This document shows, in pieces, positions 52,982 to 60,695 of a stretch of DNA of 64,000 nt. The position numbers and the translations under genes were made by a program. The notes beneath the pieces were generated by a model that worked only from the letters and a program-made list of their open reading frames with translations, ran no database searches and was not told where the DNA came from. Source of the DNA: Flavobacterium psychrophilum (GTDB taxonomy: Bacteria > Bacteroidota > Bacteroidia > Flavobacteriales > Flavobacteriaceae); NCBI GenBank assembly GCA_945860385.1, contig CAMAQD010000003.1, positions 62,001 to 126,000 of the forward strand, in the 5' to 3' direction. Every line of letters begins with the position of its first letter. Within the stretch, counting starts at the first letter, position 1.

Positions 52982-54757
52982 ATGGATACCATTAGCATAA
53001 AAATCGACAATAAGAATTTTCAGGTTGAAAAAGGAACCACAATATTGGATGCTGCCAAAAGCGTGGGGATTAATATTCCAACCTTGTGTTATATGCACTT
53101 ACACGATTTAAACACGACTCACAATCCAACTGGTTGCCGAATCTGTGTCGTAGAAGTCGTCGGTCGTAAAAATTTAGTTCCCGCTTGCGCCACGGAATGT
53201 CTACCCGGAATGGAAATAAAAAACCAAACCATCAGAGTATTAAACAGTAGAAAAACTATATTAGAACTTATCCTGAGTGATCATCCGACTGATTGCTTGA
53301 TTTGTGCCAAAAATGGAGATTGCGATCTTCAAAGTATGGCGCAACAAATGGGCATTCGCGAGATACATTACAAGGGTGAACAATCTCATTATATCAAAGA
53401 TACCTCACCTGCCATCAAAAGAGATATGGACAAATGTATCGGTTGCCGAAGATGCTTGACGATGTGCAATGAAGTTCAGACTGTTGGAGCTTTATCAGCT
53501 ATTAACAGAGGATTTATGTCGGTTGTTGCTCCGGCTTTTCAAATGAATTTAGAAGATAGCGTTTGTACATATTGTGGTCAATGTGTGGCGGTTTGTCCAA
53601 CGGCAGCTTTGACCGAAGTCGACCATACTAATTTAGTAATTAGAGCACTTGCTGACCCTACTAAAACCGTTGTTGTGCAAACTGCACCTGCTGTCAGAGT
53701 AGCTTTAGGCGAAGAATTTGGTTTTGAACCAGGCACAATTGTTACCGGAAAAATGACCGCAGCTTTAAAAGATATGGGTTTCAATTATGTATTTGATACA
53801 AATTTTGCCGCCGACCTTACCATTATGGAAGAAGCAACGGAACTTCTCGACCGATTGACAAGACATATCAATGGTGATACAACGGTAAAATTGCCTTTAC
53901 TAACTTCTTGTTGTCCTGCTTGGGTGAATTTCTTTGAGCATCAGTTTCCAGATATGAAAGATATTCCCTCAACGGCTCGTTCCCCTCAACAGATGTTTGG
54001 TGCTATTGCAAAAACCTATTTTGCCGATAAATTAGGCATCAAACGAGAAAATATGGTTGTAGTTTCTATCATGCCTTGTCTTGCAAAAAAATACGAATGC
54101 AGCCGAGATGAATTTAAAACAAATGGAAACCCTGATGTCGATTACGTTTTATCAACCAGAGAATTAGCCCGATTAATCAAGCAAGCCAGTATCGATTTTA
54201 ATAGTTTAACGCCTGTAGAATTTGATCATCCAATGGGAGAATCCTCTGGAGCCGGAGCAATTTTTGGCACAACTGGAGGCGTCATTGAAGCCGCTGTAAG
54301 AACTGCTTATGAAACTTTCACAAAACAAAAATTAGATAAAGTCGATTTCAAACAATTGAGAGGAATGGATTGGATTAGAGAATCAACTATTGATTTCAAT
54401 GGAACCCCAATCAAAATTGGAATTGCACACGGTTTGGGCAAAGCCCGCAAATTGTTACAGGAAATTAAAGATGGAAAATCGCAATATCATGCCATTGAAA
54501 TTATGGCTTGTCCCGGCGGATGTATTGGTGGCGGAGGTCAGCCTTTGCATCATGGAGATTCCAATATTTTATTGGCCAGACAAAAAGCATTGTATGCTGA
54601 GGATAAAGCAAAAGTCATTCGGAAATCTCACGAAAACCCTTCCATTCAAAAGTTGTACGAGGAGTTTTTGGAAAAACCGATGAGCGAAAAAGCGCATCAT
54701 TTGTTGCACACTAGTTATTTTGACAGAAGTACTCACGTGGAAATTACCAAAGATTAA
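52982..54757 (+). CDS. hydA: [FeFe] hydrogenase catalytic subunit (HndD/HydA)
   Basis: A 591-residue enzyme. N-terminal [2Fe-2S] domain (Cys36, Cys52, Cys55, Cys69), His/Cys [4Fe-4S] site (His101, Cys105, Cys108, Cys114), two ferredoxin clusters (CIGCRRCLTMC at 152-162; CTYCGQCVAVCP at 195-206), and the H-cluster domain with all three signatures: TSCCPAW (308-314), MPCLAKKYE (364-372) and MACPGGCIGGGGQP (Cys510, Cys514). The small subunit domain follows (YFDRSTH end). The residues needed for H2 chemistry are all present. The gene overlaps neither neighbour and is 20 bases after HndC-like. Confidence 0.95.
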   Translation: MDTISIKIDNKNFQVEKGTTILDAAKSVGINIPTLCYMHLHDLNTTHNPTGCRICVVEVVGRKNLVPACATECLPGMEIKNQTIRVLNSRKTILELILSDHPTDCLICAKNGDCDLQSMAQQMGIREIHYKGEQSHYIKDTSPAIKRDMDKCIGCRRCLTMCNEVQTVGALSAINRGFMSVVAPAFQMNLEDSVCTYCGQCVAVCPTAALTEVDHTNLVIRALADPTKTVVVQTAPAVRVALGEEFGFEPGTIVTGKMTAALKDMGFNYVFDTNFAADLTIMEEATELLDRLTRHINGDTTVKLPLLTSCCPAWVNFFEHQFPDMKDIPSTARSPQQMFGAIAKTYFADKLGIKRENMVVVSIMPCLAKKYECSRDEFKTNGNPDVDYVLSTRELARLIKQASIDFNSLTPVEFDHPMGESSGAGAIFGTTGGVIEAAVRTAYETFTKQKLDKVDFKQLRGMDWIRESTIDFNGTPIKIGIAHGLGKARKLLQEIKDGKSQYHAIEIMACPGGCIGGGGQPLHHGDSNILLARQKALYAEDKAKVIRKSHENPSIQKLYEEFLEKPMSEKAHHLLHTSYFDRSTHVEITKD

Positions 54758-54788
54758 TTTAGGATTCGATAATTAAAATAGTAAAGCA

Positions 54789-55259
54789 ATGATGACAATA
54801 TGCGAAAGTAATGTCGCCAAAATAGAAGCCATTTGTAAAGAATTTAATCACGATAAAGGAGAATTAATCAATGTGTTGCACCAAACGCAAAACACTTTTG
54901 GCTATTTACCCGAGGATGTGCAGGAAATTATTGCCGAAAACCTGCATACTTCATTGGCTCATGTTTATGGTGTGGTTTCATTTTATTCTTTTTTCACAAT
55001 GACTCCGATGGGGAAACATCCCATAAATATTTGCAAAGGAACTGCCTGTTATGTTAGAGGTGCCGAAAAAATAATCGATGAGTTTAAAGCATTATTGGAT
55101 ATCAATATTGGAGAAACTACAAAAGACGAAAAGTTCTCATTGAGTAGTCTCAGATGTATTGGCGCCTGCGGATTAGCACCAGTAGTATTGATAGGCGACA
55201 AAGTGTATGGTCGTGTTACGCTTGATAGTGTAAAAGAAATTCTGGATGAATATCAATGA
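54789..55259 (+). CDS. NuoE/HndA-like [2Fe-2S] subunit of the hydrogenase
   Basis: A 156-residue subunit of the NuoE type with an N-terminal helical bundle (GELINVLHQTQNTFGYLPEDV) and a thioredoxin-like [2Fe-2S] domain. Ligands: CKGTACYVRGA (first pair) and RCIGACGLAP (second pair), the C-X4-C and C-X3-C pattern of NuoE. It completes the NuoE/NuoF/HydA set of trimeric NAD-linked hydrogenases. Last gene of the operon, followed by a strong terminator. The start may be either of two adjacent ATG codons. Confidence 0.92.
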   Translation: MMTICESNVAKIEAICKEFNHDKGELINVLHQTQNTFGYLPEDVQEIIAENLHTSLAHVYGVVSFYSFFTMTPMGKHPINICKGTACYVRGAEKIIDEFKALLDINIGETTKDEKFSLSSLRCIGACGLAPVVLIGDKVYGRVTLDSVKEILDEYQ

Positions 55260-55285
55260 CTAAAAGAGGATAAGGTATTAAATAT

Positions 55286-55327
55286 CAAGACCTTTGAAAT
55301 TATCAAAAACTTCAAAGGTCTTGTTTA
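55286..55327. terminator. Terminator after the hydrogenase operon
   Basis: A perfect 13-bp stem (caagacctttgaa pairing with ttcaaaggtcttg) with a 12-base loop lies between the convergent hydrogenase and oxidoreductase operons and can serve both. The T tail is short on the plus strand. Confidence 0.7.
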
Positions 55328-55371
55328 AAAAATCAATGGGTTACTAATTCAAAATGATTTTTAATATTATT

Positions 55372-55941
55372 TTAAAGCTGTAAAACAGGTTCCACAACTT
55401 TATAAGGAACAATGCTATTCATTCCCATTGTAATCGCTTCGAGATTTAAAGGAATTAAGTGATGATAACGTTCAGAGATGGATTTTTTCAAGCCTTCAAT
55501 CACATTTTCAATTTTTATTACGGGTTTTTCTTTTAAAAAACCTCCTAAAATCACCATATTAAAGATTTTTTTATTTCCCATTTCGGCCGCTAATTTTGTG
55601 CCTTCTATCTGGAAAATTTTAATATCAGTTCTTGTAGGATGGTGAGTAATTCCGTTAGGATCATAAATTAAAACACCACCCGGTTTTACAGATTCCTCAA
55701 ATTTATCCATCGATTGTTGGTTTAAAATAATCGCGGTATCAACAATTTTCAAATATGGAGAACTTATTCTTTCGTCACTTAAAATTACGGTAACATTGGC
55801 TGTTCCTCCCCGCATTTCGGGGCCATAAGAGGGTAACCAACTCACTTCCTGATCTTGCATTATTCCAGAATAGGCCAAAATTTTTCCCATTGACAATACT
55901 CCTTGCCCACCAAAACCTGCGATAATTATTTCTTCAGTCAT
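55372..55941 (-). CDS. 2-oxoacid:ferredoxin oxidoreductase, gamma subunit
   Basis: A 189-residue subunit with the signature IIIAGFGGQGVLSMGKILA at the N-terminus and PSYGPEMRGGTANVTVI (about residues 38-54), both typical of gamma subunits of KorC/VorA type. With beta, alpha and ferredoxin-type delta subunits upstream it forms a four-subunit enzyme that oxidatively decarboxylates a 2-oxoacid with CoA and reduces ferredoxin. It lies 3 bases after the beta subunit gene and is last in the operon. Confidence 0.9.
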   Translation of the reverse strand: MTEEIIIAGFGGQGVLSMGKILAYSGIMQDQEVSWLPSYGPEMRGGTANVTVILSDERISSPYLKIVDTAIILNQQSMDKFEESVKPGGVLIYDPNGITHHPTRTDIKIFQIEGTKLAAEMGNKKIFNMVILGGFLKEKPVIKIENVIEGLKKSISERYHHLIPLNLEAITMGMNSIVPYKVVEPVLQL

Positions 55942-55944
55942 GAT

Positions 55945-56721
55945 TTATACTTTTAATTTACCCTCCACTTTTATATCCCCAAGAGGGAAATAAGGAAACA
56001 TATTTTCAACCATCCAATCATTAGCTTCATTAGGAGTCATTTTCCATCCCGAATTACAATTAGAAAGGATTTCGATAAAGGAGAGTCCTTTTTTCAATCT
56101 AGTGTTTTCGAATGCTTGTTTGATCGCTATTTTGGCTTTTCGAACGTGTTTATGAGTATGAAGAGCGTGGCGACTTACCGAATAAACTCCGGGAAGATTC
56201 GCAATTAATTCGGTTATTTTTAAGGGCGAACCCATTGAAGCGATTTCTCTTCCATAAGGTGAAGTCGAAGATTTCATCCCTTCAAGAGTGGTTGGTGCCA
56301 TTTGTCCTCCAGTCATTCCGTAAATACCATTATTGATAAAAAAGATGACCATATTTTCGCCTCTGTTGCAAGCGTGAATCGTTTCGGCAGTTCCAATAGC
56401 AGCTAAATCACCATCACCTTGATAGGTAAAAACATATTTTTCCGGCCAGGTTCTTACGACCGATGTAGCGACAGCAGGCGCTCGCCCATGTGCCGCTTGA
56501 ATCATATCGATATTCATAAAATCATATGCCAGAACAGAACAACCAACAGGCGCAATGCCAATGGTATCCTCTGAAATACCCATTTCATCAATGACTTCCA
56601 TAATTAAATTATTGGCCGTTCCGTGACCGCAACCCGGACAATACGACAAGGCATTTCCTGTCATTAATTGTGATTTACAGAATACTTGATTCTCTGGTTT
56701 TATAATGTCTAAAACTTCCAT
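55945..56721 (-). CDS. 2-oxoacid:ferredoxin oxidoreductase, beta subunit (TPP-binding)
   Basis: A 258-residue subunit. SYCPGCGHGTANN is the conserved start of the thiamine diphosphate domain, and GDGDLAAIGTAETIHACNRG plus FINNGIYGMTGGQ form the TPP/Mg site (GDG..N pattern). The start codon lies 47 bases inside the alpha gene, in another frame, so the two are translationally coupled; the alternative start at the ATG encoding residue 20 is less likely, because related proteins carry this N-terminal extension. Confidence 0.92.
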   Translation of the reverse strand: MEVLDIIKPENQVFCKSQLMTGNALSYCPGCGHGTANNLIMEVIDEMGISEDTIGIAPVGCSVLAYDFMNIDMIQAAHGRAPAVATSVVRTWPEKYVFTYQGDGDLAAIGTAETIHACNRGENMVIFFINNGIYGMTGGQMAPTTLEGMKSSTSPYGREIASMGSPLKITELIANLPGVYSVSRHALHTHKHVRKAKIAIKQAFENTRLKKGLSFIEILSNCNSGWKMTPNEANDWMVENMFPYFPLGDIKVEGKLKV

Positions 56722-57799
56722 TGTTGATGATTTTTTGTTCTAAAGCTGCTACAATTTCTTCGGGAGTATGAATAATTCCTCCTGTTCTTCCAAAGTGTTC
56801 TACTGGCACTTTGTGTTCAACCGAAAGTCTTACATCTTCTACCATTTGACCTGCATTGAGTTCTACACTTAGAATTCCTTTGACTTGGTCAGCCAATTCG
56901 AATAATTCTTGTTTTGGAAAAGGGAATAATGTTATTGGTCGCAATAAACCCACTTTTATTCCTTTGGCTCTTGCCAATTCAACTGCTTTTTGTGAAATCC
57001 TAGCACTTGAACCATAAGCCACTAAAAGGTATTCAGCATCTTCACAATTTATTTTTTCAAATCGCAAATCTTCTTTCTCCATTTGCGCGTATTTCTTTTG
57101 CAATCTGTGCACTCTGGCTTCCATTTTTTCGGATTGCAAATCGAGAGAGGTAATAATATTGCGTTCTCTCCCTTTTCTGCCAGTCACTGCCCAATCTCCG
57201 TATTTTTCGATTAATTCTGCATCGGTTAATCTCGGTTTTTGGTCCTTTAAAACCACTTTTTCCATCATTTGACCAATTAATCCATCGGAAAGGATCAACA
57301 CTGGAGCACGATATTTAAAGGCTATATCAAAAGCATCTTCAACAAAATCGGCCATTTCCTGAACCGATGCTGGTGCTAAAACATACAGTTTATAATCGCC
57401 GTGTCCTCCTCCTTTTACGGATTGAAAATAATCGGCTTGCGAAGGTTGTATCGTTCCTAAACCAGGTCCACCACGAACCACATTTACGATTACGGCGGGC
57501 AATTCGGCTCCAGCCAAATAAGAAATTCCTTCCAATTTCAAAGAAATTCCTGGGCTTGAAGACGAGGTTAATGCTTTTTTACCAGTACTTGCCGCTCCAT
57601 AAACCATGTTGATAGCTGCTATTTCGCTTTCGGCTTGTAAAACAACCATACCAGTTCTGTTTTCAGGACGTTCGGTCATTAAATATTCAATAATTTCTGT
57701 TTGTGGAGTAATTGGATAACCAAAATACGCATCAACGCCTGCTCTAATTGCAGCTTCGGCTAATGCTTCGTTTCCTTTCATCAATTTTAATTCAGACAT
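56675..57799 (-). CDS. 2-oxoacid:ferredoxin oxidoreductase, alpha subunit
   Basis: A 374-residue subunit. LMKGNEALAEAAIRAG, YFGYPITPQTEIIEYL and TSSSSPGISLKLEGISYL mark the pyrimidine-binding domain of alpha subunits of KorA/VorB type; the C-terminal half holds the transketolase-C-like domain. By subunit order (delta, alpha, beta, gamma) the complex resembles 2-oxoglutarate or branched-chain 2-oxoacid:ferredoxin oxidoreductases. The substrate cannot be fixed from sequence. The 3' end overlaps the beta gene by 47 bases. Confidence 0.9.
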   Translation of the reverse strand: MSELKLMKGNEALAEAAIRAGVDAYFGYPITPQTEIIEYLMTERPENRTGMVVLQAESEIAAINMVYGAASTGKKALTSSSSPGISLKLEGISYLAGAELPAVIVNVVRGGPGLGTIQPSQADYFQSVKGGGHGDYKLYVLAPASVQEMADFVEDAFDIAFKYRAPVLILSDGLIGQMMEKVVLKDQKPRLTDAELIEKYGDWAVTGRKGRERNIITSLDLQSEKMEARVHRLQKKYAQMEKEDLRFEKINCEDAEYLLVAYGSSARISQKAVELARAKGIKVGLLRPITLFPFPKQELFELADQVKGILSVELNAGQMVEDVRLSVEHKVPVEHFGRTGGIIHTPEEIVAALEQKIINNGSFRHYKTRESSIL

Positions 57800-57819
57800 T
57801 ATTTTAAAGGTATAAATGG

Positions 57820-58050
57820 TTATGTTGTAACTTTCACGCGATAAACTGTGATGGCCCTGTCAGGACAAACAGTACCGCAATTAGTGCAACCGTTACAAGC
57901 TTCAGGGTTTTTCATATAGGCATAATGATAGCCTTTTCTGTTGACGTCATTTGACATGCCAATCACATTTTCCTGGCAGACAGGAATACAAACTTCACAG
58001 CCTTTGCAAACTTGGGTATCTACAACTATAGCTCCTTTTACTTTTGCCAT
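57820..58050 (-). CDS. 2-oxoacid:ferredoxin oxidoreductase, ferredoxin-type delta subunit
   Basis: A 76-residue 2[4Fe-4S] protein: CKGCEVCIPVCQENV and CNGCTNCGTVCPDRA supply eight cysteines. It accepts electrons from the TPP subunits. First gene of the operon, 20 bases before alpha, with a possible promoter box about 47 bases upstream. It could also donate electrons to the hydrogenase encoded next door. Confidence 0.88.
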   Translation of the reverse strand: MAKVKGAIVVDTQVCKGCEVCIPVCQENVIGMSNDVNRKGYHYAYMKNPEACNGCTNCGTVCPDRAITVYRVKVTT

Positions 58051-58096
58051 ATCAATAAATTTACATATGATTACTCTATCATAATTTTATTATTCT

Positions 58097-58104
58097 CAAA
58101 GATA
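58097..58104 (-). promoter_or_regulatory. Candidate -7 promoter box for the oxidoreductase operon
   Basis: On the minus strand the box reads TATCTTTG, matching TAnnTTTG. A TTG is found 14 bases further upstream (58119-58121), shorter than the usual spacing of about 17-23. Confidence 0.38.
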
Positions 58105-58189
58105 TAGATTATCTATTGCAATAAAAATGATAAATATCATATTTAGCAGACTTCGAGTTAATCAAATTGATGACAATTTTACTATAAAA

Positions 58190-58220
58190 AAACCCACTAA
58201 ATGCAACATTTAGTGGGTTT
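58190..58220 (-). terminator. Rho-independent terminator after the small secreted protein gene
   Basis: A 14-bp stem (aaacccactaaatg pairing with catttagtgggttt) with a 3-base loop; the minus-strand tail is a run of T residues. It lies 45 bases after the stop codon at 58265. Confidence 0.8.
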
Positions 58221-58264
58221 CAATATTAAGTTAATGAGGTAACGAGATTAAGAATACATGCAAA

Positions 58265-58768
58265 TTATTTAGCACTAACAATGTTCTGTAAATTCTTTTT
58301 AAACTCTGCACTTTTTTGGGCAGAAATAGTATAAATCACTTCTTTAATTCCTGTAGCGACAGTAATCTGCTTCAAATCCAATTTCAGCGCTAATTCTGGG
58401 GGACTGTTCATTTTGAGTGTACAAGCCCCGTCAAAATAGCCATCATCTTCAATCGTTTCAATTTCAGAAACTTTTGTTCCATCACTAAAAACAGCCGAAA
58501 TAGTCATTTTATTATTTAATGCAGTAGTATAAAAACCATCCATAACCAACATTAAGTGATAGGTGTTTTTCAACTCCGAACCTTTAAACTCGTGTCGGGT
58601 GATATTGTATTTTAATCCTTTAGCTAAAGTTGGAAATTTCACTGTACAATCCAAATCAAAACTTGCCACATCGCCAGCTTGATTAACCGTTGTTACTATT
58701 TTTGCTTCTTGGGCATTTATAATAAAGCTTGTTATTAAGAATGCTAATGATACTGCTAGTTTTCTCAT
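58265..58768 (-). CDS. Secreted protein of unknown function
   Basis: A 167-residue protein with a signal peptide (1-19, FIINAQ). The mature part appears beta-rich with two central cysteines (in DLDCTVK and DGACTLK) that could form a disulfide. No family is recognised. It lies 14 bases downstream of the transaldolase-like gene on the same strand, so may be co-transcribed. A terminator follows. Confidence 0.6.
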   Translation of the reverse strand: MRKLAVSLAFLITSFIINAQEAKIVTTVNQAGDVASFDLDCTVKFPTLAKGLKYNITRHEFKGSELKNTYHLMLVMDGFYTTALNNKMTISAVFSDGTKVSEIETIEDDGYFDGACTLKMNSPPELALKLDLKQITVATGIKEVIYTISAQKSAEFKKNLQNIVSAK

Positions 58769-58782
58769 TTGTTATTCAGTTT

Positions 58783-59439
58783 TTATTTATTTCCTTTTTC
58801 AAAATCAGCAACAAACTGTGCCAATCCTATATCCGTCAACGGGTGTTTCAACAAGCCGTAAATAGCCGAAAGTGGTCCGGTAATCACATCAGCACCAATT
58901 TTGGCACAATTTACAATGTGCATCGTATGACGAACCGAAGCGGCCAGAATTTGAGTTTCGTACCCGTAATTGTCATAAATCAATCTAATCTCTTCAATAA
59001 GAGCCAATCCGTCTGTAGAAACATCGTCTAAACGACCAATAAACGGAGAAACATAAGTAGCACCAGCTTTGGCAGCCAATAAAGCCTGACCTGCTGAAAA
59101 TACTAAAGTTACATTCGTTCTGATTCCTTTATCCGAAAAATATTTGGCAGCCATAACACCTTCTTTGGTCATTGGCAATTTCACCACAATTTGTTCGTGT
59201 AAATCAACTAATTCTTCTCCTTCTCTTACCATTCCTTCAAAATCCAAAGCGTTTACTTCGGCACTTACATCCCCATCTACAAGGTTACAAATGTCAACAT
59301 AATGCTTCAAAATATTGTTTTTTCCAGTAATTCCTTCCTTCGCCATCAATGTTGGATTGGTAGTAACTCCATCCAAAACGCCTAATGCTTGTGCTTCTTT
59401 AATCTGAGCTAAATTCGCTGTGTCAATAAAAAATTTCAT
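58783..59439 (-). CDS. tal: Small transaldolase (TalC/FSA family)
   Basis: A 218-residue (beta/alpha)8 aldolase. [29 protein letters not shown] and [10 protein letters not shown] (Schiff-base Lys87) are family motifs. Glu61 in SAEVNA and the phenylalanine in SPFIGRLDD are found in transaldolases where fructose-6-phosphate aldolase of E. coli has Gln59 and Tyr131, so transaldolase activity is more likely. It links sedoheptulose-7-phosphate and glyceraldehyde-3-phosphate in the pentose phosphate pathway. Confidence 0.88.
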   Translation of the reverse strand: MKFFIDTANLAQIKEAQALGVLDGVTTNPTLMAKEGITGKNNILKHYVDICNLVDGDVSAEVNALDFEGMVREGEELVDLHEQIVVKLPMTKEGVMAAKYFSDKGIRTNVTLVFSAGQALLAAKAGATYVSPFIGRLDDVSTDGLALIEEIRLIYDNYGYETQILAASVRHTMHIVNCAKIGADVITGPLSAIYGLLKHPLTDIGLAQFVADFEKGNK

Positions 59440-59473
59440 ATAATTGTGTTTATTTATGTTTTCTGATTATTTT

Positions 59474-59560
59474 GGGCGTGACCCAAGGGTCGGGCTTTCC
59501 GTTGCAATCTTTTATTTTTTAAGAAAAAAATAAAAGGATTTTCACTTCAATCCCTCACGC
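59474..59560. repeat. Probable interspersed palindromic repeat
   Basis: The segment starts ggcgtgacccaagggtcggg, contains a long hairpin (aatcttttatttttt against aaaaaaataaaaggatt, about 59506-59540) and ends cacttcaatccctcacgc. Its composition differs from the flanks, and similar segments are familiar from intergenic DNA of flavobacteria (from memory). No gene is seen in it. Confidence 0.45.
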
Positions 59561-59633
59561 AAAAGTAAAATACCTTACAGCCACTGGCTGTTCTACTCTT
59601 AATCTCAAATCTCACGCAAAAATCGGTGCCAAT

Positions 59634-60437
59634 TTACAACTTATAATGATTCATTAGCATTTTTTCATAGACTTTATCAGGAAGAATTCGCTTCAAAACA
59701 ATCGAGAATTTTTGCATAAAAGCACCTACCTTATAATGAATTCGTGGGTTTGGATTTTGAATAATTTTATAAACTGCTTCCGCCATTTCATTCGGATTAC
59801 TGCCACTATCTAAGTGTTCGTCCATCAATTTCAAAGTATTTCCGTACGGAATTTCGTAAGCTGAATCCTTTATTAAAGGCGCATGAAAACGTCCCGAAGC
59901 AATATTCGTAGCAAAATCGCCTGGAGCCACATTGGTGATCTGGATTCCAAAAGATTGAACTTCCATTCGCAAAGCTTCGGTGATTAATTCCAATGCTCCT
60001 TTAGAAGCCGAATAAATACCCCGATACGGCAAACCCATATAACCAGCAATAGAAGTGATATTGATTATTAATCCTGATTTCTGAGAACGCATTTGTGGCA
60101 AAACGGCTTTCATCACTTCAATCGGTCCAAATAAATTAGTCTCAAAATTATTCTTGATTTCTGCTGTCGGAATCTCCTCAATCGGCCCCGTAATTCCAAC
60201 ACCAGCATTATTAATAACGATATCCAATCGACCGGAAGCGGCAATAATTTTGGCCACAGCCGTATGAATCGTGTCTGAATTTCGAACGTCTAGAGCGACC
60301 AAAGGAAATAGTGAGTTAAGAATTCTTTCAGGATTTCTGCTGGTTCCATAAACTATAAAACCTTTATGATGCAAAAACTCGCCAATGGACTTCCCTATTC
60401 CTGAAGAACCGCCTGTAATTAGAACTACCTTGTTCAT
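59634..60437 (-). CDS. SDR-family oxidoreductase
   Basis: A 267-residue Rossmann-fold enzyme of the classical short-chain dehydrogenase type: cofactor motif TGGSSGIG (8-15), NNAGVG, catalytic Ser in NITSIAG and the YSASKG pair (Tyr and Lys). TSRNPER after the second strand favours NADP(H). The substrate is unknown; the family is broad. It stands alone near the ffs RNA gene. Confidence 0.88.
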   Translation of the reverse strand: MNKVVLITGGSSGIGKSIGEFLHHKGFIVYGTSRNPERILNSLFPLVALDVRNSDTIHTAVAKIIAASGRLDIVINNAGVGITGPIEEIPTAEIKNNFETNLFGPIEVMKAVLPQMRSQKSGLIINITSIAGYMGLPYRGIYSASKGALELITEALRMEVQSFGIQITNVAPGDFATNIASGRFHAPLIKDSAYEIPYGNTLKLMDEHLDSGSNPNEMAEAVYKIIQNPNPRIHYKVGAFMQKFSIVLKRILPDKVYEKMLMNHYKL

Positions 60438-60462
60438 TTTTTGAATTTAGATTTGGGTAAAA

Positions 60463-60488
60463 ATAAAAAAATCTTCCCTAAGGAAGAC
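60463..60488 (-). terminator. Terminator of the SRP RNA gene
   Basis: tcttcc and ggaaga pair around a 4-base loop; on the minus strand a run of T residues follows. It lies about 26 bases past the RNA 3' end. Confidence 0.6.
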
Positions 60489-60513
60489 TACTTTTTGTAT
60501 AAAATAAAAAAAT

Positions 60514-60606
60514 GGCAAGCGACCTACATCGCACCGCTCAACCACGTACCCTTGCTATGTTCCCATCCTGGGGGATTTTGCAGGAGCTGGTCGTGTAGGA
60601 CTTGCC
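60514..60606 (-). ncRNA. ffs: Signal recognition particle RNA (4.5S type)
   Basis: About 93 bases on the minus strand. The ends pair (GGCAAG with CTTGCC, CCTACA with TGTAGG). The centre shows the helix 8 pattern of SRP RNA: CAGG, then ATG, the tetraloop GGAA, CAT and AGCA, and the 3' arm holds the conserved GATGTAGGTCGC stretch similar to GATGTAGCTGGC in E. coli 4.5S RNA. It binds Ffh and directs membrane proteins to the translocon. A good promoter and a terminator flank it. Confidence 0.9.
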
Positions 60607-60610
60607 GGTG

Positions 60611-60641
60611 CAAATATACAATCTATTTTATATTTTTACAA
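60611..60641 (-). promoter_or_regulatory. Promoter of the SRP RNA gene
   Basis: On the minus strand: TTG (60639-60641), a 20-base spacer, then TATATTTG (60611-60618), a full match to the Bacteroidetes TTG/TAnnTTTG consensus. The predicted RNA begins 4-5 bases downstream. This is the best promoter in the window. Confidence 0.7.
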
Positions 60642-60695
60642 GGGCTTTGCACCTATAAAATATCGTTGTATATTGCATCATCAAAAATAAAATTT

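Noticed and set aside
58783..59439. Fructose-6-phosphate aldolase identity
   Set aside because: Residues that separate the two activities (Glu61 and the phenylalanine in SPFIGR) agree with transaldolase rather than aldolase.
60441..60695. Extended start of the glutaminyl cyclase at 60441
   Set aside because: The extension passes through the SRP RNA gene and its terminator and would place the lipoprotein signal in mid-protein.
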